Shown piece by piece: positions 32,165 to 41,008 of a DNA stretch of 41,702 nt. The DNA comes from Oscillospiraceae bacterium. Lineage in GTDB: Bacteria > Bacillota > Clostridia > Oscillospirales > Ruminococcaceae. A model generated the notes under the pieces. That model ran no database searches. It was not told where the DNA came from and saw only the letters and a program-made list of their open reading frames with translations. The position numbers and the translations under genes are program-made. Each line of letters starts with the position of its first letter. The first letter of the stretch is position 1. Location: contig SVMZ01000027.1 in the NCBI GenBank assembly GCA_015067185.1, positions 1 through 41,702 on the forward strand. Direction: 5' to 3'.

Positions 32165-35100
32165 TTATATTACGACGGCTTCTTTTCCGATATCGACTGT
32201 TTTTTCCGCAACCGTTCCGCCTGCCGCTATGTATACGGTTGTTTTGCCTTCGCCCTGTACCTTCACCGGATTGACAGACAAAATCTCAAAATCTTCCTTT
32301 TCCGGCCATACAGCAATACCATTTTTGACGACAATTTTGGTGATCACACCAAATTCCAGTGAAATGTCATACATATCTTTGCCCATCCGCAGCCGGACGT
32401 GACGTTTCGGCGCAGGATCGTTATACCAATCCACGGGAGTGGCATATATGTGCACACTGCCGTCCTCCTGCAGATATCTGGTATATTCCACTTCTTCTCC
32501 ACAAATCACTTCCACCGCTTCTTTGGCAGCAATTTCTGTATGAAGCTTCAAAATCAAATCCTGATAAATCGGCAGAATGGTTTCTTCCCCCGGATATTTC
32601 ACAGTATTAACCAGAACCACCCTACCTTTTCCCACAGGAACTTCTGCCACAAGGGGGATCTCATTTTCTGTGCGGGACAAAATTGCCGCCTTTTTCGTTA
32701 TATTTACACACATGCCATCTGTAAATACCGGAATCTCATCAGTCAAAGCCATGGTCAGCGGATGCTGTATTACATTGATCCTGCCTTCCTCGATATCCGG
32801 TCGATAGGTAACCGTAGAAAAGTGAGGCCAGCATGCCACCAGAATACCGCCCTCTGCCGTATAGCGATAGAGACGGTCCATATCCTCCGCTTCGGCAGCA
32901 TTGTAGCCAGCAAAGCAAAGTAATTTATATTCGGAATAATCCCCTTTTTCCATGGGAACCACATCCACATTTCCTCTCGGTGTTCCGCTCAGCAGCCCAA
33001 TCGGTTTGCCGTATCCTTCCGGATAATTTCCCACCGTAGCCATCCCCTCTTTTTCCACCCGGCACAGGGGATAAAAGATCTTCAGCAGCTTCCAGGAACG
33101 CTCCGCGTCTCCTGCCTGCAGCTGGGGCATACCAAAAAGATTTCTTCCGCTGAAGCCATTCCAGCCGTCGTATCTTCCGTGAATCAACGCGGTTGTCACC
33201 TCGTATCTTCCCGTTCTGCTGTGGTTGGTTATGAAACGATACAGCTTCTTCTGCTGCGCCACATGGTTTTTGCATGCCGGTGAAAAACGGTTGTGATAGG
33301 CATACCTTGCCTCCAAAAACCAAAATCCCTCTTCTGTGTTGATATCGGTTGCCCCCTGCATATAGGAGACATAATTGGCCAGCATATATCTACGATAACG
33401 TTCTTCGGTATCATGGGGCTGGGTGGACCACTGTACGGCATGGTGCACGCCGGTTCTTATTTTTCCATACACTTTGGCTGCTCCGCGCAAAAATGCAAGC
33501 AGCGGTTCCACTGCACTGTCCATCGTTTCGGCGCCGGTCCATTCAAAACCTGCCTCATAGAAATATTTAAACATAACCGAAGGTCCTGTATGCCGCGGCA
33601 CCTCTCCCCCCTGCAGAATACGCAGGGCATGCAGGGCACAGTCGTGCGCTTCTTTCATATCCGGCCTGCAATCGATATCGCGTCTCAGGGAAATGGTACC
33701 TCTCTGCATCAGAACATTTTCCGGCTTATAGGCTTTTTCCGTTGTATTCGGCGATTCACGATGAAAACGCTTGAGAAGATCATAAAACACATCTGTCGTG
33801 GGGCACGTCTGTTTCGGAGTTACACCCCAATAAAACAGCTGACCGTCCCTTTCGTGAATCTGGAGCCCCTGATAATGTTCTCCCGCAAGCATCTTCGTGG
33901 AAGGGTTGCACTGCTGCGCAGGCAGATCCCGTCCATCCGACATGTTCACATAATCAATACCCATTTCATTGCATATCCGGCAGAATAATTCCCACACTGC
34001 CGGATTGATGATACGATGTCCGCCCCAGCGATACGCCGGCCGTATTGTGAGCAGATTGTCGATTTTATTGGCAAGAGTCCATTCGATATAATCGCTCACA
34101 GCCTGTACATCGGAATTATCAATGTAAATCAGATCGCCCGAACCGCAGACAACATGATCTTCCGCCTTCACAATCACTTTCCGTATCTCTGCCGCAACCT
34201 CACAGCCCTCTGCCAATAATACAAACTCCATGTGATTGCTGTAATGCTCTCCGGTCAACTTTAAAACATGGAGACCCTTTTTCTCAAAACAGGATTCTCC
34301 TGTTATTCTGAGCACATCACTTTTCAGCGAAAAACTCATATGATCCTGCTCTGTTTCAATCAACAGCGGAATCTCTTTTCCATACACAGCAGTTTCGGGA
34401 CAAAAATGCAGATGATAAGGTGCTTTTTCTTTTTCCAGCAGTTTCATTTCCCGGATAGCCAGAGGAACAGTATCCCTATAATCCGAAATATATGTGATTG
34501 TCAACTCATTTTCGTCCTGCAGCAGTCCGTCCGGAATTGTAATTTCTACCGGAGAATAACGATGGATCCGTAAAAAGGTTTCTCCTTCAAAAAATACCGT
34601 ACCGTTCAGCTGCATCCGGAATTGCGGCCATTCTTTTTTGGAAAGGCTCTGTCCCAGCCAACTGTGTCCCGTTACATTTGTATAATCACGCTCACAGGGA
34701 ACAATCACATCAAATGCCGGAAGCAGATTATCCCCATTGGATGCGGTCAGATGAGGACGTTCAACGTAGATTTCTCCCTGATATCCCATTCCCTCTACGG
34801 TTACGATGATGCAGGCCGTCTTCTCTGTTATCTTTACCCAATCTGCAAATTCCGTATAGTCATAACTTCCCTCGGGAATATCAATAAGGATGATTTCATC
34901 GGGCGACGCTCCTGTTTCTGCCGGATGTACACCCTGTTTTTTATACCAGCTTTCATACCGTAAGCGCAGATAGCCGCCCTCACCAATAACCAGATTCTCT
35001 GCCCTTGCAAAAATTCCCACATGCCATTTTTCATCCACTTCACCCATATCGTATACACCGATACAGGAGTTCCAGAGCAGTTTTGTTACAGCTCTTTTTG

Positions 35101-35380
35101 GGAACGGACGGAAACATTTTTCCGACAAATCAAGGCAATAGCGGTCATACAGTGCTTTCTCTGTATTGAGAGAATCCTCAATGAGCATATACAGCTTATC
35201 ACCATAGGGTTCATCTTTAAACATATAGTGCATTCGGTCTTCACAGGTAAAATACAGTCTGTGATGGTCCTTTTTATTCAGGCCCTCTCCATCAAATCGG
35301 ATCGAATAGCATTCTCCTTTACGAAGGATTTTATCGGAAAGATCCGGCTTAATGTCTTTTCCCACATAATATGGCATCAT
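32165..35380 (-). CDS. Large multi-domain glycoside hydrolase-like protein
   Basis: 1071 residues, no signal peptide, so probably cytoplasmic. I do not recognise the family. N-terminal ~220 residues look like a carbohydrate-binding beta domain; a second beta part follows to ~400; residues ~410-800 could be a TIM-barrel (IEWTLANKIDNLLTIRPAYRW, MGIDYVNMSDGRDLP, HHAVQWSTQP); ~820-950 resemble the amidotransferase-like trimerisation domain of GH42-type enzymes (LLCFAGYNAAEAEDMDRLYRY, GGILVACWPHF, GKGRVVLVNTV). Two ATG codons stand together; the second (35377) suits the GAGGGAGA site better. Confidence 0.68.
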   Translation of the reverse strand: MMPYYVGKDIKPDLSDKILRKGECYSIRFDGEGLNKKDHHRLYFTCEDRMHYMFKDEPYGDKLYMLIEDSLNTEKALYDRYCLDLSEKCFRPFPKRAVTKLLWNSCIGVYDMGEVDEKWHVGIFARAENLVIGEGGYLRLRYESWYKKQGVHPAETGASPDEIILIDIPEGSYDYTEFADWVKITEKTACIIVTVEGMGYQGEIYVERPHLTASNGDNLLPAFDVIVPCERDYTNVTGHSWLGQSLSKKEWPQFRMQLNGTVFFEGETFLRIHRYSPVEITIPDGLLQDENELTITYISDYRDTVPLAIREMKLLEKEKAPYHLHFCPETAVYGKEIPLLIETEQDHMSFSLKSDVLRITGESCFEKKGLHVLKLTGEHYSNHMEFVLLAEGCEVAAEIRKVIVKAEDHVVCGSGDLIYIDNSDVQAVSDYIEWTLANKIDNLLTIRPAYRWGGHRIINPAVWELFCRICNEMGIDYVNMSDGRDLPAQQCNPSTKMLAGEHYQGLQIHERDGQLFYWGVTPKQTCPTTDVFYDLLKRFHRESPNTTEKAYKPENVLMQRGTISLRRDIDCRPDMKEAHDCALHALRILQGGEVPRHTGPSVMFKYFYEAGFEWTGAETMDSAVEPLLAFLRGAAKVYGKIRTGVHHAVQWSTQPHDTEERYRRYMLANYVSYMQGATDINTEEGFWFLEARYAYHNRFSPACKNHVAQQKKLYRFITNHSRTGRYEVTTALIHGRYDGWNGFSGRNLFGMPQLQAGDAERSWKLLKIFYPLCRVEKEGMATVGNYPEGYGKPIGLLSGTPRGNVDVVPMEKGDYSEYKLLCFAGYNAAEAEDMDRLYRYTAEGGILVACWPHFSTVTYRPDIEEGRINVIQHPLTMALTDEIPVFTDGMCVNITKKAAILSRTENEIPLVAEVPVGKGRVVLVNTVKYPGEETILPIYQDLILKLHTEIAAKEAVEVICGEEVEYTRYLQEDGSVHIYATPVDWYNDPAPKRHVRLRMGKDMYDISLEFGVITKIVVKNGIAVWPEKEDFEILSVNPVKVQGEGKTTVYIAAGGTVAEKTVDIGKEAVVI

Positions 35381-35432
35381 TCTCTCCCTCTCTTATCATC
35401 GTTTGCCTGCTTTCTCCCTGTTAACAGCAGTC

Positions 35433-35684
35433 TCATTCTTCTGTCACTTCACCATGAATCCATACTCTGCTCTCATCGGGACAACGGATATCAAACACTT
35501 TGGCACGGCTCTCGCCGTGATCCAGATCTCCCCCGTTTTTCAACACATATATAAAAGGATACATACTATGCCAAAGTTCGTGGCAGACTGGCGGACACAG
35601 GTCGTCCACAATAAATGTCTCCCCTTTTTTCAGATATCCGCATCGGCAGCGGCTCTCTATAACAGTCAACTTTACCTTCGGCAT
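35433..35684 (-). CDS. TIGR04076-family small protein
   Basis: 83 residues. The pattern VKLTVIESRCRCGYLKKG, then CPPVCHELWHSMYPFIYVLKNGG and IRCPDESRVW is that of the TIGR04076 family, which has four conserved cysteines and is common in anaerobes; the function is unknown, possibly metal binding. GAAGGA is five bases from the ATG. Between the MFS gene (20 bp) and the large glycosidase-like gene (52 bp), clearly in the operon. Confidence 0.85.
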   Translation of the reverse strand: MPKVKLTVIESRCRCGYLKKGETFIVDDLCPPVCHELWHSMYPFIYVLKNGGDLDHGESRAKVFDIRCPDESRVWIHGEVTEE

Positions 35685-35704
35685 ATTTTTCCTTCATCCT
35701 TCCG

Positions 35705-36922
35705 TCATGATACGGCTTGTTTCTTTTTTATCTTGATGGTAGCCGCGTAAGCACTGTTGCAAAGTCCCAGCATTGCCGAGATAATGAAAAGCAGTTCAAT
35801 ACCCAGGGTCTGCCAGATCCAACCACCGAAAAGAGCAATGAAAATGGTAATGACATGGTTGATGGAGACTCCGGTGGATATAGTCGCTTTCACTTCATCG
35901 GCATTATCGGCCAGATCCTGTACATACACGTTGGAGGCCATAGAAGATAGTGAAATCACCGCATCCAGCACATAGTTGATACAACACACAATAAAGGCAA
36001 TGTTGGTCGGGAACAGATAGTGAGCAAAACCATAGAAAAAACAGACAACCACGAGGATCAGCGTATCCGCTACCATGACGGTCTTGTAACCCAGCTTATC
36101 GATGATTCGTCCAATAACCGGTGACATAAAGAAACAGACAATGGCCGATATGGCAAACAATAGACTTACCGTGGCAGCGTTGGCACCATAAAACAGAATC
36201 AGTACATAGGGGCCAAAGGTGATAAACACCTGCTTGCGTGCACCATAGAACATTTCAAGCATGTAGTATTTGGTATATTTTTTGCTGAAATAAAAGCGTC
36301 TCTTGGTGGAATCGGTCTCACTTCTGCCTTTAATGCGCATGGAGCACACGGCACTGATTCCCGCCAACACTGCAGCGATGTAGAAAAAGGCAGTATATGG
36401 CTGATTCTTTGTAAACATGGCAAACACTGCCACAATGACCAAATATCCCACCAACGTACCAATCTGGCTGGCCGCATTCTGAGAACCCAGCGCCGCACCG
36501 CCGTATCCCGGTTTGGCATATTTCAGTGTCAGCGTGTTTTTCATCCCAATCTGGATATGCTCACCCAACGAATACATACAGATTGCCAGCGTGGCCAATA
36601 CCTTAGTTGCTGGCAATACTGCATGCATTCCCATGCCCACCAGCATGATAATCGCTCCCGCCTTGTAAAGTGTCTCTGCCGACAGCATACAAAACGCTGC
36701 CAGAATAAAAATTAGCAGAATTCCCGGCAGTTCGCGAAAAAACTCAGTAATACCGCGATCCATCTCACCCATACCGACAATCTCTGCCAGAAAGTTATCC
36801 AGCATTCCCTTGTAGAGACCATAGGATATGCCTGTAATCAAAATGGAAAGCAGAAACGTTTTGAATCGGGAATTCTCCATAAAAACGTCTCTGAACTGAA
36901 ACATCGCACTCAACTTTTTCAT
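35705..36922 (-). CDS. MFS transporter
   Basis: 405-residue major facilitator protein with about twelve membrane segments (FLLSILITGISYGLYKG, LLIFILAAFCMLS, YVLDAVISLSSMASNVYVQDL, ITIFIALFGGWIWQTLG). Central basic loop (RIKGRSETDSTKRRFYF) separates two six-helix halves. Likely brings in the substrate of the adjacent catabolic genes; unproven. ATG six bases after GAGGT; 29 bp after the UROD-like gene. Confidence 0.87.
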   Translation of the reverse strand: MKKLSAMFQFRDVFMENSRFKTFLLSILITGISYGLYKGMLDNFLAEIVGMGEMDRGITEFFRELPGILLIFILAAFCMLSAETLYKAGAIIMLVGMGMHAVLPATKVLATLAICMYSLGEHIQIGMKNTLTLKYAKPGYGGAALGSQNAASQIGTLVGYLVIVAVFAMFTKNQPYTAFFYIAAVLAGISAVCSMRIKGRSETDSTKRRFYFSKKYTKYYMLEMFYGARKQVFITFGPYVLILFYGANAATVSLLFAISAIVCFFMSPVIGRIIDKLGYKTVMVADTLILVVVCFFYGFAHYLFPTNIAFIVCCINYVLDAVISLSSMASNVYVQDLADNADEVKATISTGVSINHVITIFIALFGGWIWQTLGIELLFIISAMLGLCNSAYAATIKIKKKQAVS

Positions 36923-36951
36923 TGTTCAACCTCACAATATTCTGATCCGGC

Positions 36952-38145
36952 TCACTTCACCGGACCAAACTCCTTCGCCAGACGAGCAATCAGCTCAATA
37001 CGCTCAAACTTGGCATCCGGCGGGGTTGTATCTGCAATGCTGAGGATGACACCTCTGCCGTCGCCCAGTTTGGTGAACAGGTCATCGATATAACGATAGA
37101 ACGTTTTGTCATCCATACTGTTCTCCAACATGACAATGGAGGGAATGGCGCCCCAGATGGTCTTTTTCCCACGGAATTCCCTGAGATAATCAGAGAGATC
37201 CAACTGCGTCATCGGTGCAGGGCAGATGGAATCCGCAATATCAAATCCGCTCTCCATCAACTCCGGCATCAAACCGTTGTTTTCACCATCGGTGTGGCAG
37301 ATCAGATATTTTCCCATAGCATGGCATTTATCGGCACGGATCTTTACCTGCGGCAGAATATAAGGACGGTAGATGCTGGGGGCGGTGGTGGCCACATCGA
37401 AGTTACCGCCGGAAAACACCAGTCTGGAGGGAGCTTTGGATACCACATCAAACAGCTGCGTCATATAGGGTTCTATGCGGGCTCCCAGCTGCTCCAGCGC
37501 CTCATTGTCATCATACATGGCATAGCAGAACTCGTCCAGCGGCATCAGATCTTTGATAAGCAGATGCATGGCACAGGCCTGGGTGTGAGCATAGGCCACC
37601 GCTTCGGCGCGTTCTCCCACAAACTGCTGAAATTGTTCCAGACGGTCATACCGGGGCAGAATCTCCGCATTCTCAAAAATATAGGCAATAGCTTCCCAGT
37701 CATCCTCACTTTTGATGGCATGCTCTTTAATTACCCACAAAGTGATACCGGAGGCTACCATCTTCTGATCCAGTACACAGGTGGTGGTAATGTTACCCTT
37801 CGGGGTGCGGTAGGTGGTTCTGACTGTCCCTTTGCCATCTCTTTCCACCGTCTTTTCCACATTGTGGAAGACTGTCTCATAGCAGTTGACATCCAGATGG
37901 TAGACACCCAGTCCTATATCCGCATCGGCATTTTCATATTCCAGACGGGAAAAATCCGGCAGCAGGCAATGATAGCCAACATCCAGTCCATCCACAATCT
38001 CCATCAGGCTTGCATTTTTATATTTATCCGGTAACGTACCACCCAGCACATTGGCCTTGTACCAGAGATCCAGTCTGGGAATAAACGGCAGCTGATCACT
38101 GGGCTTTCCGGCAACGGTATTCATAATTCTTTCGCGGAATGTCAT
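36952..38145 (-). CDS. Uroporphyrinogen decarboxylase-like (UROD/MtaA superfamily) protein
   Basis: 397 residues in the UROD/MtaA fold, distant from HemE: it lacks the canonical HemE N-terminal motif. TFRERIMNTVAGKPSDQLPFIPR starts the domain; HTDGENNGLMPELMESG and DSICPAPMTQLDLSDYL near residues 290-320 supply His and Cys residues of the kind used by MtaA/CmuA-type methyltransferases to bind zinc. No corrinoid protein gene is nearby, so demethylation is only one option. ATG 38145 follows GAGAGGA; an upstream GTG has no ribosome binding site. First gene of the five-gene operon. Confidence 0.83.
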   Translation of the reverse strand: MTFRERIMNTVAGKPSDQLPFIPRLDLWYKANVLGGTLPDKYKNASLMEIVDGLDVGYHCLLPDFSRLEYENADADIGLGVYHLDVNCYETVFHNVEKTVERDGKGTVRTTYRTPKGNITTTCVLDQKMVASGITLWVIKEHAIKSEDDWEAIAYIFENAEILPRYDRLEQFQQFVGERAEAVAYAHTQACAMHLLIKDLMPLDEFCYAMYDDNEALEQLGARIEPYMTQLFDVVSKAPSRLVFSGGNFDVATTAPSIYRPYILPQVKIRADKCHAMGKYLICHTDGENNGLMPELMESGFDIADSICPAPMTQLDLSDYLREFRGKKTIWGAIPSIVMLENSMDDKTFYRYIDDLFTKLGDGRGVILSIADTTPPDAKFERIELIARLAKEFGPVK

Positions 38146-38215
38146 ATCTTTCCTCTCTTTCGCCACTTTTTGTTTTTAGGTACATGCAGCTTTTCTCACA
38201 AGAAATCTGTATTTT

Positions 38216-38245
38216 ATTATATCTCTCTGTATTCCTTCTTGTCAA
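38216..38245 (-). promoter_or_regulatory. Promoter of the UROD-MFS-glycosidase operon
   Basis: Minus strand: TTGACA (38240-38245), 18-bp spacer, TATAAT (38216-38221). Start near 38209, leaving a leader of about 64 bases. Confidence 0.8.
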
Positions 38246-38374
38246 TATCTCCCCATTCTCTCCCGATTTTTAATGTTCAAAATCCGCCCCTCTATCCGCC
38301 AATATATTACACAATAATTATCCCCGTGATTTCTTCACTTCAAGTATAACTTCTTGGTATCCACAAACAGATAC

Positions 38375-38408
38375 AAAAACAGGATCCATTTCTCTGGATC
38401 CTGTTTTT
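38375..38408 (-). terminator. Terminator after the pdxK-ECF unit
   Basis: Perfect 13-base-pair stem AAAAACAGGATCC / GGATCCTGTTTTT with eight-base loop, A- and T-flanked on both sides, 39 bases after the restored ECF stop. It also insulates the UROD operon. Confidence 0.92.
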
Positions 38409-38446
38409 ATGGGTAAATTTTCATTCGGCTGTCATAGCGGTTACTG

Positions 38447-38954
38447 TTAAACTTCCCTGTCACCAAGCATCTTTTTGATTTTCAGTCTGTCAAAAGCTCT
38501 GCCCAAAATCAGATAAAATACACTGCTCAGCACCGATTGTATGATGTTGCCCGGTATCCCGGCGAGCGGCGCTGCAAAACTCCCTAACAATACTTTCATA
38601 GAGATAGTAGCCGCCTACACATATCACTGCCGCCGGAATCAGCGCAATCAAATTTTTCCGGTTCAGTATTTTTTCTGACTTCCTGCAGAAAAAGAATACC
38701 GTTGCCGCCTTGATGATTGCCGACCCTGGCGCCCACAAGGCAAATCCGCTGAGGCAATCCGCCAGTGCCGCGCCGCCTGCACCGATAAACACGGCATAGG
38801 GCAGCGGCAGCACACTGGCCGCAAGATAGATAATTCCATCACCGACATGAACATACCCCGTATAGCTGGGAATATGGATATATGCCGTAAAAACAAATAC
38901 AATTGCCGTAAAAACACCTGTAACACATACCAATTTCAGATTATTCTTTTTCAT
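38447..38954 (-). pseudogene. Frameshifted ECF transporter S component, probably for vitamin B6 (PdxU-like)
   Basis: Membrane-embedded S component of an energy-coupling factor transporter. Reading starts at ATG 38954 (KNNLKLVCVTGVFTAIVFVF), with YVHVGDGIIYLAASVLPLPY and ALADCLSGFALWAPGSAIIK, all typical. After GYYLYESI (near 38590) the zero frame turns into Arg/His-rich nonsense ending at 38490. Skipping one base near 38588 restores GSFAAPLAGIPGNIIQSVLS and a plausible end at 38447, giving 168 residues, the normal size. So one extra base disrupts the gene, by mutation or sequencing error. Its ribosome binding site overlaps the pdxK end; PdxU specificity is inferred from pdxK. Confidence 0.85.
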
Positions 38955-38958
38955 TTCT

Positions 38959-39795
38959 TCACCCCATATCTCCAATTTCCGCAAGAAAATCTTCGAAGCA
39001 AACCCCATCAGTAACCGGCAGATCCAGCTCCACCGTTTTGTGCAGTGCTTTTGCAATAAATGTCGAAGCATGCCGTACCGAGTCTGCAAATGGCTTTCCG
39101 TTTACGGCATCCGCTGCAATGATGGAAGAAAACACATCGCCAGTCCCCGCACGGCCAACACCTACTCTCTTCTCTTTCAAAATCACCGGATTCTTTCCTG
39201 CTTCAAACACAAAATTTCCCACATCTTCTCCATAGTTTAACCCGGATATGACAATTCTTTTCGGTCCTGCCTTGCTCAGTCTGAGACAGATTGCTGTCAG
39301 ATTTTCCTCGTTCATCTCGCTCCGATAATCCGCACCAGCTAAAATACAGGCCTCCGTCAGATTTGGGGTAAGGATATCTGCACACGAAAGCAGCTCCTGC
39401 ATCCTCCCTGCCAAAGCAGGTGAATAGGATGGATACAGTTTTCCATGATCACCCATCACCGGATCCATCACCACGATGGTATCACTGCGTTTAAATCGCT
39501 CAAAAAAGCCTCTGACAATTTCAATCTGCTTTTCCGAAGCTAAAAATCCGGTGAGAATCCCTTCAAATACCAGTCCCAGCCTATCCCATTCCCCGATATA
39601 GCTTTCCATCTGTTCGGTATAATCTGTACAGAAAAAATGGTCAAACTCTGTATGATTGGAAAAAACAGAAGTAGGTAACGGGCAACACTGCAGTTTTAGT
39701 GCCGAGATGATCGGCAGTGAAACGGTGAGAGAGCAACGGCCAAAACCGCAGAAATCGTTGACCACCGCAATTTTCTTCTGATGATTATGTGTCAT
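38959..39795 (-). CDS. pdxK: Pyridoxal/pyridoxamine kinase
   Basis: Phosphorylates B6 vitamers to give PLP/PNP/PMP. 278 residues of the ribokinase fold, PdxK/PdxY type. N-terminal VVNDFCGFGRCSLTV, the substrate/anion region LPTSVFSNHTEF near 40-50, DPVMGDHGKLY near 112, TPNLTEACILAG near 143, and the anion hole/catalytic GVGRAGTGDVFSS near 223 with the base Asp. Start ATG follows AAGGGGTGA. Four bases separate it from the ECF gene. Divergent from a MocR/PdxR-type regulator. Confidence 0.92.
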   Translation of the reverse strand: MTHNHQKKIAVVNDFCGFGRCSLTVSLPIISALKLQCCPLPTSVFSNHTEFDHFFCTDYTEQMESYIGEWDRLGLVFEGILTGFLASEKQIEIVRGFFERFKRSDTIVVMDPVMGDHGKLYPSYSPALAGRMQELLSCADILTPNLTEACILAGADYRSEMNEENLTAICLRLSKAGPKRIVISGLNYGEDVGNFVFEAGKNPVILKEKRVGVGRAGTGDVFSSIIAADAVNGKPFADSVRHASTFIAKALHKTVELDLPVTDGVCFEDFLAEIGDMG

Positions 39796-39819
39796 ACTGC
39801 ATCACCCCTTGCTTTTTCT

Positions 39820-39849
39820 TTGTAAACAGTATATAATAATTCTGATAAT
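39820..39849 (+). promoter_or_regulatory. Probable promoter of the MocR/PdxR-type gene
   Basis: -35 TTGTAA (39820-39825), 18-bp spacer, -10 GATAAT (39844-39849). A minus-strand -10 TATACT for pdxK (39828-39833) lies inside its spacer, with only a poor -35 (TTTCTA at 39851-39856), as expected for an activated promoter. Confidence 0.5.
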
Positions 39850-39887
39850 ATAGAAATATCCAAAACAGGAGAAAATCATATAACCAG

Positions 39888-40973
39888 ATGAAGTACACTA
39901 TTGATAAAGGAGTCGCATCTCCCGCGTATCTTCAGCTGTATAAACAACTGCAGAAAGATATTGTAAGCGGGATTTATCCCTGCGGCAAAAAACTGCCCTC
40001 CAAAAGAATTATGGCTGATGAACTTGCCGTCAGCACCATTACTGTTGAACATGCCTATGCCCTGCTGTGTGATGAAGGATATGTGGAAGCGAGACAACGC
40101 AGTGGATATTTTGTCATTTTCCGCACTGATGACGTTTTTCTCTCTTCAGAACCTATTTTTCTTTCCACTGTAGCCTCTCACCAGAGCGGCTCAGCCTCCG
40201 ATTTTCCTCTTTCCGTCCTGACCAAAACCATGCGCAAAGTTATAACAGACCACGGCGAAGGCATTTTGAATCTCTCCCCCTCTTCCGGTTGCATAGAACT
40301 GCGGGATGCCATTCGCCAATACCTGGCAGGCAGTCGCGGAATCTCGGCCGATACAGAACAGATCGTCATTGGCTCCGGTTCGGAGTATCTCTACACACTT
40401 ATTGTTGAACTATTCGGCAGAGATAAAAAATATGCCATCGAACTGCCCTCTTATAAAAAAATCGAACAGGTCTATCTGGCATCAGATGTCCATTATGAAA
40501 AGCTCCCCCTTGGCAACGACGGCATCGAAAGTCCGGCCTTGTGGTGTTCTGATGCGGATATTCTGCATATCTCTCCCTATCGCAGCTTTCCCAGCGGCGT
40601 TACTGCCTCTGCCTCCAAGCGCCACGAATATCTTCGCTGGGCTTCTGCACAAAACCGTTATCTTGTAGAAGATGACTTTGAGTCGGAATTTTCCGTCTCC
40701 AAAAAACCGGAAGAAACTCTCTTTTCTCTTACCTGCGGGGATAATGTCATCTATATGAACACCTTTTCCAAAACCATCTCTCCCTCACTGCGCATCGGCT
40801 ATATGGTTCTTCCCAAAACTCTCGTCCCCCTTTTCAAAGAAAAGCTGGGCTTTTATTCCTGCACTGTCCCTACCTTTATGCAGTATGTTGTGGCCGAACT
40901 CATTGCCAATGGTGATTTTGAACGGCACATCAACCGTGTCAGACGGGCAAAACGCAAAGAACTGAATAAATAG
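39888..40973 (+). CDS. MocR-family (PdxR-like) regulator lacking its C-terminal domain
   Basis: GntR-type helix-turn-helix fused to an aminotransferase-like domain that binds PLP. Residues 1-75: YLQLYKQLQKDIVSGIYPCG, LAVSTITVEHAYALLCDEGY. Then LRDAIRQYLAGSRGI, PSYKK, SPYRSFPSGVTASASKRHEY, VEDDFESEF and the PLP lysine in NTFSKTISPSLRIGY. The chain stops at residue 361, shortly after HINRVRRAKRKELNK, whereas relatives run to about 450-480, so the small C-terminal domain is missing. A terminator follows at once. AGGAG is 16 bases from the ATG, unusually far. Divergent pdxK supports a PdxR role. Confidence 0.83.
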   Translation: MKYTIDKGVASPAYLQLYKQLQKDIVSGIYPCGKKLPSKRIMADELAVSTITVEHAYALLCDEGYVEARQRSGYFVIFRTDDVFLSSEPIFLSTVASHQSGSASDFPLSVLTKTMRKVITDHGEGILNLSPSSGCIELRDAIRQYLAGSRGISADTEQIVIGSGSEYLYTLIVELFGRDKKYAIELPSYKKIEQVYLASDVHYEKLPLGNDGIESPALWCSDADILHISPYRSFPSGVTASASKRHEYLRWASAQNRYLVEDDFESEFSVSKKPEETLFSLTCGDNVIYMNTFSKTISPSLRIGYMVLPKTLVPLFKEKLGFYSCTVPTFMQYVVAELIANGDFERHINRVRRAKRKELNK

Positions 40974-40977
40974 CAGA

Positions 40978-41008
40978 AAGGCGCCGCTTCACACAAAAGC
41001 GACGCCTT
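40978..41008. terminator. Terminator between PdxR-like gene and thiN remnant
   Basis: Stem AAGGCG-C-CGCTT / AAGCG-A-CGCCTT with a seven-base loop and one mismatch, starting five bases after the PdxR-type stop; a T-run follows on the plus strand at 41019-41027. On the minus strand it overlaps the end of the thiN remnant. Confidence 0.7.

Larger units (their letters stand above)
38146..38446. other. Intergenic region UROD-like gene - ECF gene
   Basis: 301 bases with the promoter at 38216-38245, an A/T-rich stretch (38250-38370) without recognisable sites, and the terminator at 38375-38408. No coding frame or riboswitch core seen. Confidence 0.6.

Noticed and set aside
36952-38145. Calling this gene hemE
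   Set aside because: It has the UROD fold but lacks the HemE signatures and sits in a catabolic-looking operon.
38250-38370. Possible riboswitch upstream of the UROD-like operon
   Set aside because: The stretch lies upstream of the promoter and has no recognisable conserved core such as cobalamin or TPP elements.
38375-38408. GGATCC-containing inverted repeat as a possible recombination or attachment site
   Set aside because: A- and T-flanked perfect hairpin at a gene end is an ordinary intrinsic terminator; no integrase nearby.
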